Origin: Dysosmobacter sp. Marseille-Q4140
GTDB lineage: Bacteria > Bacillota > Clostridia > Oscillospirales > Oscillospiraceae
NCBI GenBank assembly: GCA_018228705.1
Contig: CP073694.1
Span: 2,232,001-2,296,000, forward strand
DNA: 64,000 bases
Direction of reading: 5' to 3'
A program made the position numbers and the translations under genes. Shown here piece by piece: positions 1 to 8,756 of the stretch. The first letter of the stretch is position 1, and each line of letters starts with the position of its first letter. The notes under the pieces were generated by a model that saw only the letters and a program-made list of their open reading frames with translations, did not search any database and was not told the DNA's origin.

Positions 1-40
1 CATGGACACGCCGCTGGAGAAGCTGCTCAAGAGAACTTAA
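1..40 (+). CDS. 3' end of a gene cut by the window edge
   Basis: The first bases read in frame as MDTPLEKLLKRT followed by TAA at 38-40. Only the last dozen residues are visible, so no family can be named. The mix of charged and hydrophobic residues fits a protein C-terminus, but twelve codons are weak evidence and the frame could be accidental. Confidence 0.3.
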   Translation, partial: MDTPLEKLLKRT

Positions 41-52
41 CCCCAGGTTAAG
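36..52. promoter_or_regulatory. 17-bp inverted repeat upstream of the XRE gene
   Basis: CTTAACC-CCA-GGTTAAG is a perfect 7-bp inverted repeat. It overlaps the stop codon of the preceding frame and lies about 30 bp before the -35 box of the next gene. XRE repressors often bind such short palindromes near their own promoter, so an autoregulatory operator is possible. There is only one copy and no T-tract. Confidence 0.25.
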
Positions 53-82
53 AAATGCCCGCAGGGGTTGAACAGCCGTCGG

Positions 83-111
83 TTGCCGGGGGCGCTTGGG
101 CCTGCTATGAT
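83..111 (+). promoter_or_regulatory. promoter of the XRE gene
   Basis: TTGCCG at 83-88 and TATGAT at 106-111 are separated by 17 bp, close to the sigma-A consensus. Transcription would start near 118, about 20 nt before the ATG at 141. Confidence 0.5.
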
Positions 112-140
112 GGAGCCATCCGGAAGAGGAGGGCTACCGC

Positions 141-1196
141 ATGAAGATTCACCAGATCATCCGTACCCGGCGGCAGGCCCTGGGCCTGACCCAGGAGTAG
201 CTGGCGGGAAAGCTGGGGGTGTCGGCCCCGGCGGTCAACAAGTGGGAGCGGGGCAATTCTTACCCTGATATCACGCTGCTGCCGGTACTGGCCCGGACCC
301 TGGGAGTGGATCTCAACACCCTGCTGTCCTTTCAGGAGGATCTGACGGAGCGGGAGATCGGAGAATTTCTGTGCCGCCTCCACCAGGAGGGGCGGCAGCG
401 GGGCTGCGCCGCCTTTGCCCTGGCGGAGGAAAAGCTCCGGGAATTTCCCGGCAGCGACCGCCTGGCGTACAGCGCAGCCGGGCTGCTGGCGGGCATTCTG
501 GCCCTGTACCCCGGCGGGGACGAGGCGGAGCGGACCGTCTGGCAGGGGAAGATCGACGCCCTCTATGACCGCGTCCTCCACAGCGCCGACGCCCGGCTTC
601 GGGAGTGGGCCGCTTACACGGCGGCCAACCGGTGCATGGGCCAGGGAGAGCTGGACCGGGCGGAGGAGCTGCTGAGCGGCCTGTCCGACACCCACCGGTC
701 CAAGCGGGAGGCCCTGGCGTCCCTGCGGCGGAAACAGGGGCGGACGGAGGAGGGCTGGACACTGCTGGAGCGGGAGCTGTTCGACCGGGCCCACGCCATC
801 GAGAGCATCCTGCTGACCATGGCGGACTGGGCCATGGCGGAGGGCGATCGGGACCGGGCCCAGGGGCTGACGGATACGGCGGAGCGGGCCGGAGCGGTGC
901 TGGACCTGTCGGACTACGCGGTGGTGTCTGCGCCCTTTCAGCTGGCTGTGGCGGAGCGGGACGGCACTCGGGTCCTTGCCCTGCTGGAACGGCTCTTTTG
1001 CAGCCTGACGGCGCCCTGGGACCTGAGCGGGTCCCTGCTGTACCGCCACCTGAACACCAAGGAGGACGCCGGAGAGGGACGGGGCGCTCTGATCCCCTGC
1101 CTGCTGGAGCAGATCGAGGCGGACCCGGACTGCGCCTTTCTGAGGGAACTGCCGGAGTATGCCGGCCTGACGGCGCGCTGGCGGCCAAAGGCATGA
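141..1196 (+). pseudogene. XRE-family regulator with helical-repeat C-terminus, interrupted by an amber codon
   Basis: The full frame starts at ATG 141 after a GAGG ribosome site and begins with an XRE helix-turn-helix (MKIHQIIRTRRQALGLTQE, then LAGKLGVSAPAVNKWERG). Codon 20 (198-200) is TAG where this family normally has CAG (LTQEQLA). Past the stop the frame stays open to 1196. About 250 residues follow that are Ala/Leu/Arg/Glu-rich and probably TPR-like helices. Such proteins are common clostridial repressors. Re-initiation at GTG 219 would give 325 residues but lose helix 1 and most of helix 2, so DNA binding should fail. The long intact frame suggests a recent mutation or a sequencing error. 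Confidence 0.75.
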
Positions 1197-1197
1197 G

Positions 1198-1232
1198 AAA
1201 AGCGGAGGGACGAAAGTCCCTCCGCTTTTTTG
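1198..1232. terminator. bidirectional terminator
   Basis: AGCGGAGGGA-CGAAAG-TCCCTCCGCT is followed by TTTTTT and preceded by AAAA. It lies between the XRE gene (+) and the convergent DUF6506 gene (-) and can serve both. Confidence 0.8.
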
Positions 1233-1238
1233 CCCGGC

Positions 1239-1538
1239 TCAAAAGACCCGGTCGCCGCTCTGGAAGCCCAGGCCCGGGTGGAAGTCGAACTTCACCGCGC
1301 CCACGGCCACCTGGGGCCCCACGGCCCGCTGGATGCGGGCGATGCCCTCGTTGCCGAACCCGGCGCACAGCTCGATGGCGGTGACGCCCGCGGCCGCCAG
1401 CTGCCGGGCGGCGGCTTCCGCCTCGTCATAATTGCGGCAGCCCACCACGTTGAGGTTCACGCTTCCGGTGGGGACCACGGCCCGGGTGTCCGGACCGGCG
1501 TCGCCCGCCAGAAAAAGAAACGCGGCCTCCAATGCCAT
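1239..1538 (-). CDS. DUF6506 family protein
   Basis: 99 residues starting MALEAAFLFLAGDAG. It has a strand-helix pattern, a central VVGCRNYDEAEAAARQLAA segment and an AIELCAGFGNEG motif, ending in a conserved-looking FDFHPGLGFQSGD. This matches the small soluble DUF6506 family, whose function is unknown. AAGGAG lies 8 nt before the ATG. The gene stands alone, convergent with the XRE gene and downstream of rnjA with a terminator between them. The family name is from memory of these motifs; a profile search would confirm it. Confidence 0.7.
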   Translation of the reverse strand: MALEAAFLFLAGDAGPDTRAVVPTGSVNLNVVGCRNYDEAEAAARQLAAAGVTAIELCAGFGNEGIARIQRAVGPQVAVGAVKFDFHPGLGFQSGDRVF

Positions 1539-1584
1539 AACAAACAGCTCCTTTCGAAATTCGGATCGGTAAGCGGATGTACGG

Positions 1585-1616
1585 AAAAACCGGGGGCGCC
1601 GGAGGGCGCCCCCGGA
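1585..1616 (-). terminator. terminator of rnjA
   Basis: CGGGGGCGCC-GGAG-GGCGCCCCCG at 1591-1614 is a very stable stem. On the minus strand it is followed by TTTTT (AAAAA at 1585-1589). Confidence 0.75.
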
Positions 1617-1628
1617 GGGTGCGTTTGC

Positions 1629-3287
1629 TTACAGGCGGGTCACCACGGGGATGACCATAGGATTGCGCTTGGTAGTTTTGAAGAGGTAGCTGCTGACCGC
1701 GGACTTCACTGCGCCCTTGAGCTCCCCGTCGTCCCGGCTGCGCTTGCGGGTCACGCCCTCGGCGGCGTCCATGGCCACATTTTGCAGCTCCTTCATCAGG
1801 TCCCCGGACTCCTTGACATAGATGAAGCCCCGGGTGATGATCTCCGGCTGGCTCAGCAGCGCGCCGTCGTGGCTGGAGACGGGCATCACGACCACCACCA
1901 TGCCGTCCTCGGCCAGGCGCTTGCGGTCCCGCATGACCACGGCGCCCACGTCGCCCACGCCGGAGCCGTCCACATACACCTCGCCGGCGGGAACGGTGCC
2001 GCCCAGCTTCATGGTCTTGCCGGTGATCTCGATGACGGAGCCGTTCTCCGCGATGGCGATGTGGTTGCGGTCCATGCCCATCTGCTGGGCCACCTGGGAG
2101 TGGATCTGCAGCATCCGCTGCTCGCCGTGGAGGGGGACGAAGAAACGGGGCTTCGTCAGGGCGTGGATGATCTTCAGCTCCTCCTGGCAGGCGTGGCCGG
2201 AGACATGGAGCATGTCGGCCCGGTCGTAGATGACCTTCACGCCCTTGCGGAACAGCTCGTTGATGACCCGGCCCACGGTGACCTCGTTGCCGGGGATGGC
2301 GGAGGCGGAGATGATGACCTTGTCCCCGGCGCCCAGCTCCACCTGCTTGTGGGTAGAGAAGGCCATGCGGTACAGGGCGCTCATCTCCTCGCCCTGGGAG
2401 CCGGTGGTGACGATGACCTGCTTGTTCTTGGGCAGACCCTTGATCTTGTTGATGTCCATGAGGGTGTTTTTGGGCACCTTCATGTAGCCCAGTTCCGTGG
2501 AGACCTTCATCATGTTCTCCATGGACCGGCCCGTCACGGCCACCTTCCGGCCGCAGGCGGCGGCGGCGTCCAGCACCTGCTGGATCCGGTGGACGTTGGA
2601 GGCGAAGGTGGTGACGATGATCCGCTCCTCGCAGTTCTGGAACTGGCGGGCGAAGGTGGCGCCCACGGTCTTTTCCGAGGGGGTGAAGCCGGGCCGCTCC
2701 ACGTTGGTGGAGTCGGCGCACAGGCACAGCACGCCCTCCTTGCCCAGTTCGCCCAGGCGGGCCAGATCGATGACCTCCCCGTCGATGGGGGTGGAGTCGA
2801 TCTTGAAGTCGCCGGTGTGGACCACGGTGCCCATCTTGGTGTGGATGGCGAAGGCCACGGAGTCGGCGATGGAGTGGTTCACATGGATGAACTCCACGTT
2901 GAACTTGCCGGCCCGGACGGTCTTGCCGGGCTCCACGGTGATGAGCTTGGTGGATTTGACCAGGCCGTGCTCCTCCAGCTTCAGCTTGATGAGGCCTGCC
3001 GTGAAACGGGTGCAGTAGATGGGCAGGTTGATCTGCTTGAGCACGTAGGGGATGGCGCCCACATGGTCCTCGTGGCCGTGGGTGATGAAGAGACCACGGA
3101 TCCGGGCGCGGTTTTTGATGAGATAGGTGACGTCGGGGATGATGCAGTCGATGCCGTACATGTCGTCCCCGGGGAAGGCCATGCCGCAGTCCACCACGAT
3201 GATCTCGCCGCCGTACTCATAGGCGGTCATGTTCTTGCCAATCTCGTCCAGACCGCCCAGGGGAATGATTTTCAGTTTTTCTGCCAT
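1629..3287 (-). CDS. rnjA: ribonuclease J
   Basis: 552 residues, the usual length of RNase J, a metallo-beta-lactamase/beta-CASP nuclease with 5'-3' exo- and endonuclease activity in mRNA decay and rRNA maturation. The zinc motif HGHEDH is at residues 70-75 (His70, His72, Asp74, His75). The strand starting VDCGMAFPGDDMYGID precedes it, and beta-CASP motifs (VTTGSQGEEMSALYRMA, then VSGHACQEEL) and the LHGEQRML region follow. The start at 3287 (MAEKLKIIPLGG) is chosen because the frame upstream is low-complexity and AAAGGAG lies 13 nt before this ATG. The gene is monocistronic here. Whether a second paralogue exists elsewhere cannot be seen. Confidence 0.95.
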   Translation of the reverse strand: MAEKLKIIPLGGLDEIGKNMTAYEYGGEIIVVDCGMAFPGDDMYGIDCIIPDVTYLIKNRARIRGLFITHGHEDHVGAIPYVLKQINLPIYCTRFTAGLIKLKLEEHGLVKSTKLITVEPGKTVRAGKFNVEFIHVNHSIADSVAFAIHTKMGTVVHTGDFKIDSTPIDGEVIDLARLGELGKEGVLCLCADSTNVERPGFTPSEKTVGATFARQFQNCEERIIVTTFASNVHRIQQVLDAAAACGRKVAVTGRSMENMMKVSTELGYMKVPKNTLMDINKIKGLPKNKQVIVTTGSQGEEMSALYRMAFSTHKQVELGAGDKVIISASAIPGNEVTVGRVINELFRKGVKVIYDRADMLHVSGHACQEELKIIHALTKPRFFVPLHGEQRMLQIHSQVAQQMGMDRNHIAIAENGSVIEITGKTMKLGGTVPAGEVYVDGSGVGDVGAVVMRDRKRLAEDGMVVVVMPVSSHDGALLSQPEIITRGFIYVKESGDLMKELQNVAMDAAEGVTRKRSRDDGELKGAVKSAVSSYLFKTTKRNPMVIPVVTRL

Positions 3288-3719
3288 AGTGTTGATAATA
3301 CTCCTTTGAAATACAAAATATGTAGATATCCTCCCTGGTACGCGGACATGTGGGCGCGATCCGCCCTGCAGACGCCAAAAAGGCGCACGCAAAGAAGAGA
3401 CGCCCGTTGCCTGTGCGGCCCCGTTTCGCCGCCAGGGGTTCGGTCACGTCATGCAGTCGTTCCATATGGAGGTTTTATTTAACTGATGCAGAGGTCCGCT
3501 CCGCTTCAGTGAAATACGGAAAAAGTGCGGAAAAGCGGTTGCTTCTCGACGCGAAATTTGATATGCTGTCAGGTGTGGCGCTCACGTCTGACGGGGCCTT
3601 TTGCCAACGGCAGGAAAGAGCTTCCACATGATACTTTGCACTATTATACCACAGGAAACCGAATTTGTATACATCATTTTTTGAAGCGGTTTTTCCCTGC
3701 GGAGAGAGGAGGCGGCCGG
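3288..3719. other. non-coding gap between divergent rnjA and LacI-type gene
   Basis: 432 bp without a convincing gene. It holds the ribosome site of rnjA (AAAGGAG), the forward promoter at 3539-3567 and, on the minus strand near 3640, a TATAAT-like box that could drive rnjA with a leader of about 340 nt. No riboswitch or known RNA was recognised. Confidence 0.5.
3539..3567 (+). promoter_or_regulatory. promoter of the LacI-type regulator
   Basis: TTGCTT at 3539-3544 and TATGCT at 3562-3567 with a 17-bp spacer. It leaves a leader of about 145 nt before the ATG at 3720. Confidence 0.45.
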
Positions 3720-4745
3720 ATGCGCGCCACCATCAAAATGATCGCGGAGCAGGCCGGTGTCTCCATCGGCACCGTGGACCGGGTGCTCCATAACCGGCCT
3801 TATGTGAAGCCGGAGGTGCGGGAGCGGGTCCTCCAGGTGATGGAGGAGCTGGACTACCGCCCTAACCGTATGGCCAGCGCTCTGGCCCTCAGCGGTACCA
3901 GCCGCCGCTTCGCGGTGGTCCAGCCCGCTTGGGAAGGCTACGTGGGCGACGCCATTGCCGCCGGCATCAGTAAATTCCGGGAGGAGCGGCGGGACTACAA
4001 CCTCTCCGTGGCGGTGCGGACCTACCGCCAGGGCCGGACGGCGGAGTGCCTGCGGCATTTGGAGGAACTGGCGGCAGAGGGCGTTCAGGGCATCGCGCTG
4101 TGCGCCTCGGACTGTCCCGCTGTCCGCCAGGCGCTGGCGGACCTGTCCCGCCGGCGGATCCCGGTGGTGACCTTCAACTCTGATATCGCCGGGGCGGAGC
4201 GGCTGTGCTTCGTGGGGGAAAACGCCCACCGGGCCGGCCGCCTGGCCGGGGAGATCGCCTCCAAATTCCTGGGGCCGGAGGACCGGGTGCTGCTGGTCTA
4301 CGCCGGGCCGGAGTACGCCGGCCACAAGGGCCGGGCGGACGGGTTTTTGGACCGGTTGGGGGAGCTGGGCTTTCCCCGGGCGGGCGTACGGATCGCCGCC
4401 ACCCACGAGGACTATGATGAGACGCTGGCGGCGGTGAGCGCCGCCCTGGCGGAGGACCCGGGGCTGCGGTGCATCTACATGGCCAACCGCAGCGTCACCG
4501 CCTGCGCCGAGGCCCTGCGCCGGGCGGGCCTGGCCGGAAAGGTGCGATTGCTGGCCCACGACAACAGCCCGGAGATCCGGGCGCTGCTGCGGGAGGGCGT
4601 GTTGGATTTCACCATCGATCAGAACCTGTCCTATCAGACCCGGAAGGCCCTGTCGGTGCTGTTCGACGCCGTGCTGGAGCACAAGCGTCCCCAAAAGGAC
4701 AGCTACTATCCCGACAGTCCCATCCTCACCGCAGAAAACTGCTGA
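3720..4745 (+). CDS. LacI-family transcriptional regulator
   Basis: 341 residues. The N-terminus is a LacI helix-turn-helix and hinge (TIKMIAEQAGVSIGTVDRVL, residues 3-22, then a hinge helix near 50-60). After it comes a type I periplasmic-binding-protein-like effector domain with an AIAAGISKFREE segment and the VRLLAHDNSPEIRALL segment. These proteins repress sugar or nucleoside uptake genes and are released by a small ligand. No transporter or catabolic gene adjoins it: rnjA is divergent and gdpP follows after 135 bp. The target is therefore not evident from context. The ATG at 3720 follows GGAGAGGAGG; the longer upstream frame lacks family similarity. Confidence 0.85.
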   Translation: MRATIKMIAEQAGVSIGTVDRVLHNRPYVKPEVRERVLQVMEELDYRPNRMASALALSGTSRRFAVVQPAWEGYVGDAIAAGISKFREERRDYNLSVAVRTYRQGRTAECLRHLEELAAEGVQGIALCASDCPAVRQALADLSRRRIPVVTFNSDIAGAERLCFVGENAHRAGRLAGEIASKFLGPEDRVLLVYAGPEYAGHKGRADGFLDRLGELGFPRAGVRIAATHEDYDETLAAVSAALAEDPGLRCIYMANRSVTACAEALRRAGLAGKVRLLAHDNSPEIRALLREGVLDFTIDQNLSYQTRKALSVLFDAVLEHKRPQKDSYYPDSPILTAENC

Positions 4746-4750
4746 ACCTT

Positions 4751-4775
4751 CCCCGGAGGGCACTGCTCTCCGGGG
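4751..4775 (+). terminator. weak terminator after the LacI-type gene
   Basis: CCCCGGAG pairs with CTCCGGGG around a 9-nt loop. Only CTTTG follows, so the T-tract is poor. Confidence 0.35.
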
Positions 4776-4880
4776 CTTTGCGCGCCCGGGAGCGGGCGGT
4801 TTTAACAGTTGCACCTTCCGGGGAAAACTGATATACTGATATATCTATAAATATGCTTTTGCGGCAAAGGAGAATCTCTT

Positions 4881-6875
4881 ATGACAAACAAAAAGCTCTC
4901 CCGCCTGCTGGAGCCCAATCTGAAGCTGTATTTTCTGTGTATGGTGATCTTTGCCATCGCCACCGCTTGGGTGCATGTGCTGCTGGGCCTGATCCAGCTG
5001 TGCGCCATCGGCGGACTGTACCTGTATTTCACCAGCAGCAGCAAAAAGCGCCGCCAGGGGATCATACAGTACATTGATAACCTGACCGGCAGCGTGGACA
5101 CCGCCAGCAAGTCCACTCTCATCAACTCTCCTCTGCCCATCATGGTGTTCCGGCCGGACACCGGGGAGGTCATCTGGAGCAATGAGAACTTCCTCCAGCT
5201 GGCCGGCGTCCGGGAGCACCTCTTTGAGATGAAGGTGGAGGACGCGGTGCCGGACTTCTCCGTCCAGTGGCTGCTGGAGGGCAAGCAGGAGTGCCCGGTG
5301 CGGGTGTACATGAACAGCCGCCGCTTCCGGGTCTACGGCAGCCTGGTCCGGGCCAAGGGCCGGGGCGAAGAGCAGAACCTGGTGGCCACCACCTACTGGG
5401 TGGATACCACCGAGGCCGACGCCATCCAGGAAAAGTACGCGGCCACCCGGACCGTGGCGGCGATTTTGATGCTGGACAACTACGAGGACCTGATGAAGGC
5501 CTGCGCCGACACCGCCCGCAGCGCCGTTCTGGCCCAGATCGACGAAAAGCTCAACAGCTGGGCCGCCGCCGGACAGGGGCTGCTGCTGAAAACCGAGCGG
5601 GACCGGTATCTGTTCCTCTTCGAGGAGCAGCACTATCAGCATTTCGTGGAGGAGAAATTCTCCATTCTGGATGCCATCCGGGATATCAAGGTGGGCGAGG
5701 GCGTCCACCCCACCCTCTCCATCGGCATCGGCCGCAGCGCCGAGAGCATGGAGGAGCTGTACAAAAACGCCAACTTGTCCCTGGAGATGGCCCTCAGCCG
5801 CGGCGGCGACCAGGCGGTGGTCCGCGGCAAGGTGGACTTTGAGTTCTACGGCGGCCGCAGCAAGGCCACGGAGAAGCGCACCAAGGTCAAGTCCCGGGTC
5901 ATGGCCAACGCCCTCAGCGAGCTGATCGCCGATGCCACTCAAATCTATATCATGGGTCACAGCTTTGCGGACATGGACGCCGTGGGCGCCGCGGCGGGCC
6001 TTTGCTGCATCGCCCGGAAGCGGGGCAAGCGGGCCCAGGTGGTCATCGATCTGGAGCGCAACGCCGCCAAGCCGGTTCTGCAGAAGCTGCGGGCCCTGCC
6101 GGAGTATGAGAATGTGTTCACCACCGGCGGCGACGCCTTTTTGAAGATGCAGCCCGGGGCCCTTCTGATCGTGGTGGATACCAACCGCCCCGATTTGGTG
6201 GAGGATCCCCAGCTGCTGGAGTCCTGCAACCGGGTGGCGGTCATCGACCACCACCGCCGGGCGGCCACCTACATTGAAAACGCGGCCTTCAGCTTCCATG
6301 AGCCCTATGCCTCCTCCGCCTCGGAACTGGTGACGGAGCTGCTGCAATATCTGGTAGACGCCACAGACCTGCTGCGGGAGGAGGCGGAGAGCCTGCTGGC
6401 CGGCATCGTGCTGGACACCAAGCACTTTACGCTCCGCACCGGCGGACGCACCTTTGAGGCGGCGGCCTTCCTGCGGCGGGCCGGCGCCGACACCACCGAT
6501 GTCCAGCGCCTGTTCCAGAACGACCTGAGCGAGATGGTCTCCCGCTACGACATCATCCGCCGGGCGGAGATGTACCGGGACAGCTTCGCCATCGCCGTCA
6601 TCCCCCAGGACGGGGTGGACCGCGTCGCGGCGGCCCAGGCGGCGGACGAGCTGCTGGGCCTCAAGGGGGTCAAGGCCTCCTTCGTGCTGTTCAAGAGCGG
6701 CCCCAATGTGCAGATGTCCGCCCGGTCTTTGGGTGAGATCAATGTCCAGGTGATCCTGGAGGCCCTGGGCGGCGGCGGAAATTCCACCACCGCCGGAGGC
6801 AAGGCGGAAAACTGCGATGTCCTCACCGCCCGGGAAAAGCTGACGGAGGCCATCGACGCGTATTTTGAGAAGTGA
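4881..6875 (+). CDS. gdpP: cyclic-di-AMP phosphodiesterase GdpP (DHH family)
   Basis: 664 residues with the GdpP architecture. Two N-terminal membrane segments (residues about 15-50) come first, then a PAS-like domain (about 80-165) and a degenerate GGDEF domain (about 170-305). DHH and DHHA1 domains follow (about 340-660). The DHH metal motifs are visible: GHSFADMDAVGAA, then VVDTNRPDLV and VIDHHRRA near residue 455. The family hydrolyses c-di-AMP to pApA and so tunes potassium and osmolyte balance and cell-wall stress. It sits directly before rplI and dnaB, a conserved Firmicutes order. AAGGAG lies 8 nt upstream of the ATG. Confidence 0.93.
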   Translation: MTNKKLSRLLEPNLKLYFLCMVIFAIATAWVHVLLGLIQLCAIGGLYLYFTSSSKKRRQGIIQYIDNLTGSVDTASKSTLINSPLPIMVFRPDTGEVIWSNENFLQLAGVREHLFEMKVEDAVPDFSVQWLLEGKQECPVRVYMNSRRFRVYGSLVRAKGRGEEQNLVATTYWVDTTEADAIQEKYAATRTVAAILMLDNYEDLMKACADTARSAVLAQIDEKLNSWAAAGQGLLLKTERDRYLFLFEEQHYQHFVEEKFSILDAIRDIKVGEGVHPTLSIGIGRSAESMEELYKNANLSLEMALSRGGDQAVVRGKVDFEFYGGRSKATEKRTKVKSRVMANALSELIADATQIYIMGHSFADMDAVGAAAGLCCIARKRGKRAQVVIDLERNAAKPVLQKLRALPEYENVFTTGGDAFLKMQPGALLIVVDTNRPDLVEDPQLLESCNRVAVIDHHRRAATYIENAAFSFHEPYASSASELVTELLQYLVDATDLLREEAESLLAGIVLDTKHFTLRTGGRTFEAAAFLRRAGADTTDVQRLFQNDLSEMVSRYDIIRRAEMYRDSFAIAVIPQDGVDRVAAAQAADELLGLKGVKASFVLFKSGPNVQMSARSLGEINVQVILEALGGGGNSTTAGGKAENCDVLTAREKLTEAIDAYFEK

Positions 6876-6906
6876 TCCGGCCGGATCACGGTAAGGAGAC
6901 AGTAGT

Positions 6907-7356
6907 ATGAAAGTGATTTTACAGCAGGATGTGAAGGGCCAGGGCAAGAAGGGCCAGATGGTGGAGGTCTCCGAGGGCTATGCCCGGAACTTCCTTCTGC
7001 CCCGGAAGCTGGCCATCGCCGCCACCACGGACGCCATCAACACCATGAACCTCAAGGAGAAGGCCCGCAAGGCCGAGGAGGCCCGCCAGAAGGCGGAGGC
7101 GGAGGCCACCGCTGAAAAGCTCAAGGAGTGCATGGTGAAGCTCACCGCCAAGGCCGGCAGCGGCGGACGGCTCTTCGGCGCCGTCACCACCAAGGAGATC
7201 TCCGACGGGCTCAAGGCCCAGTTCGGACTGGACATCCCCAAGCAGAAGCTGGTGCTGGAGGACCCCATCAAGTCCTTCGGCAGCTATCAGGTGAAGGCCA
7301 AGCTGGGCTTTGAGGTGACGGGGACGGTGTACGTCTCCGTGTTCGAGGAGAAGTGA
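6907..7356 (+). CDS. rplI: 50S ribosomal protein L9
   Basis: 149 residues. It opens with the L9 signature [20 protein letters not shown] and [13 protein letters not shown], followed by the long Lys/Glu/Ala connecting helix (about 45-75). The C-terminal RNA-binding domain contains [14 protein letters not shown]9 binds 23S rRNA at the base of the L1 stalk and supports frame maintenance. It lies 31 bp after gdpP and 47 bp before dnaB, so the three are probably co-transcribed. Confidence 0.97.
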   Translation: MKVILQQDVKGQGKKGQMVEVSEGYARNFLLPRKLAIAATTDAINTMNLKEKARKAEEARQKAEAEATAEKLKECMVKLTAKAGSGGRLFGAVTTKEISDGLKAQFGLDIPKQKLVLEDPIKSFGSYQVKAKLGFEVTGTVYVSVFEEK

Positions 7357-7403
7357 GCGGGGGCGCAGGGCCCCTGAACGACCATACCGGGAGGTGAACG
7401 TCC

Positions 7404-8756
7404 ATGGCCAATGAAGATCTGCTGCTGCGGCAGATGCCCCACTCCCTGGAGGGCGAGCAGGCGGTCCTGGGCTCCATGCTGATCGACGCCGGCTGCGTCA
7501 AGGACGTCATGGACAAGCTGCGGCCGGACGACTTCTACCTGCGGCAGAACCGGGAGATCTTTGAGACCATCTACTCCATGTTCTCCTATGCCAAGCCCAT
7601 CGACGGCATCACCGTCTGCGAGGAGATGCAGCGGCTGGGCACCTACGACCCCCAGACCACCCGCTCGTATCTGGCCCAGCTGATGGAGATCACCCCCACC
7701 AGCGCCAACGTCATGGAGTACGTGGCCATCGTCCGGGACAAGGCCCTGCTGCGGGGCGTTGCCCAGGCGGCGGCGGAGATCACAGCCCTGGTGCAGGAGG
7801 GCGTGGGCGGCGCCGGGGAGATCCTGGAGGCGGCGGAGCAGAAGGTCTACGCCGTCCGCCGGGGCCAGAGCGCCCAGGACATGGTCCCCCTGCGGCAGGT
7901 GCTGCCGGAGGTGCTGGACCGCCTGGGCGAGATGAGCGAGAGCGACTCCCGCCTGCCCGGCCTTTCCACCGGTATGTCCGCCGTGGACCAGAAGATCACG
8001 GGCCTGAACAAGTCGGACCTCATTCTGCTGGCCGCCCGGCCCGGCATGGGCAAGACCTCCATGGCGCTGAACATGGCGCTGAACGTGGCCAAGAGCACCC
8101 ACCGGACGGTGGCGGTGTTCTCCCTGGAGATGTCCCGGGAGCAGCTGGCCATGCGGCTTTTAAGCGCCGAGGCCCTGGTGGAGAACAACCGCCTGCGGAC
8201 CGGCTCCCTGCGGGAGACCGACTGGGAGAAGATCGCCGGCGCCGCTACGGTGCTGAACCGGGTGGACATCCGGATCGACGACAACCCCATGCTGTCGGTG
8301 GCGGACATGAACGCCAAGTGCCGGCGGCTGGACAACCTGGCCCTGGTGGTCATCGACTATTTGCAGCTGATGACCTCCGCCGGCGGCCGGGGATACAGCG
8401 GCGAGAACCGCCAGCAGGTGGTCTCCGATATCTCCCGAATGCTCAAGATCATGGCCAAGGAGCTCAACGTCCCCGTGATCTGCCTGAGCCAGCTCTCCCG
8501 TGCCAACGAGAAGCGGGAGGACAAGCGGCCCATGCTGTCGGATCTGCGCGAGTCCGGCGCCATCGAGCAGGACGCGGACATCGTTCTGTTTTTGTACCGG
8601 GACGACTATTATAACGAGGACTCGGAGAAGCATAATATTGCCGAGTGCATCGTGGCAAAGAACCGCCACGGCGAGACCGGCAAGGTGGAGCTGCGGTGGA
8701 TGCCGGAGTATACCACCTTCTCCACATTGGATACGAGATATGACGACGAGGAGTGA
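7404..8756 (+). CDS. dnaB: replicative DNA helicase DnaB
   Basis: 450 residues, normal for DnaB. The N-terminal primase-interaction domain (about 8-110) begins PHSLEGEQAVLGSMLID. The RecA-like motor has Walker A ARPGMGKTS near residue 212, Walker B LVVIDYLQLM near 315, and the QLSRANEKRED...LRESGAIEQDAD region of motifs 3-4. The protein is the hexameric 5'-3' helicase at the fork. A GGGAGG site precedes the ATG. The end overlaps the tilS start. Confidence 0.97.
   Translation: MANEDLLLRQMPHSLEGEQAVLGSMLIDAGCVKDVMDKLRPDDFYLRQNREIFETIYSMFSYAKPIDGITVCEEMQRLGTYDPQTTRSYLAQLMEITPTSANVMEYVAIVRDKALLRGVAQAAAEITALVQEGVGGAGEILEAAEQKVYAVRRGQSAQDMVPLRQVLPEVLDRLGEMSESDSRLPGLSTGMSAVDQKITGLNKSDLILLAARPGMGKTSMALNMALNVAKSTHRTVAVFSLEMSREQLAMRLLSAEALVENNRLRTGSLRETDWEKIAGAATVLNRVDIRIDDNPMLSVADMNAKCRRLDNLALVVIDYLQLMTSAGGRGYSGENRQQVVSDISRMLKIMAKELNVPVICLSQLSRANEKREDKRPMLSDLRESGAIEQDADIVLFLYRDDYYNEDSEKHNIAECIVAKNRHGETGKVELRWMPEYTTFSTLDTRYDDEE

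Noticed and set aside
1230..3482. 750-codon open frame on the plus strand
   Set aside because: It lies antisense to rnjA, is His/Asp/Gly-rich in the pattern of a GC-rich complementary frame, and has no ribosome site. rnjA has clear family motifs.
4845..6947. 700-codon frame on the minus strand
   Set aside because: Shadow of gdpP; composition (Gly/His/Leu/Gln) is typical of antisense frames in high-GC DNA.
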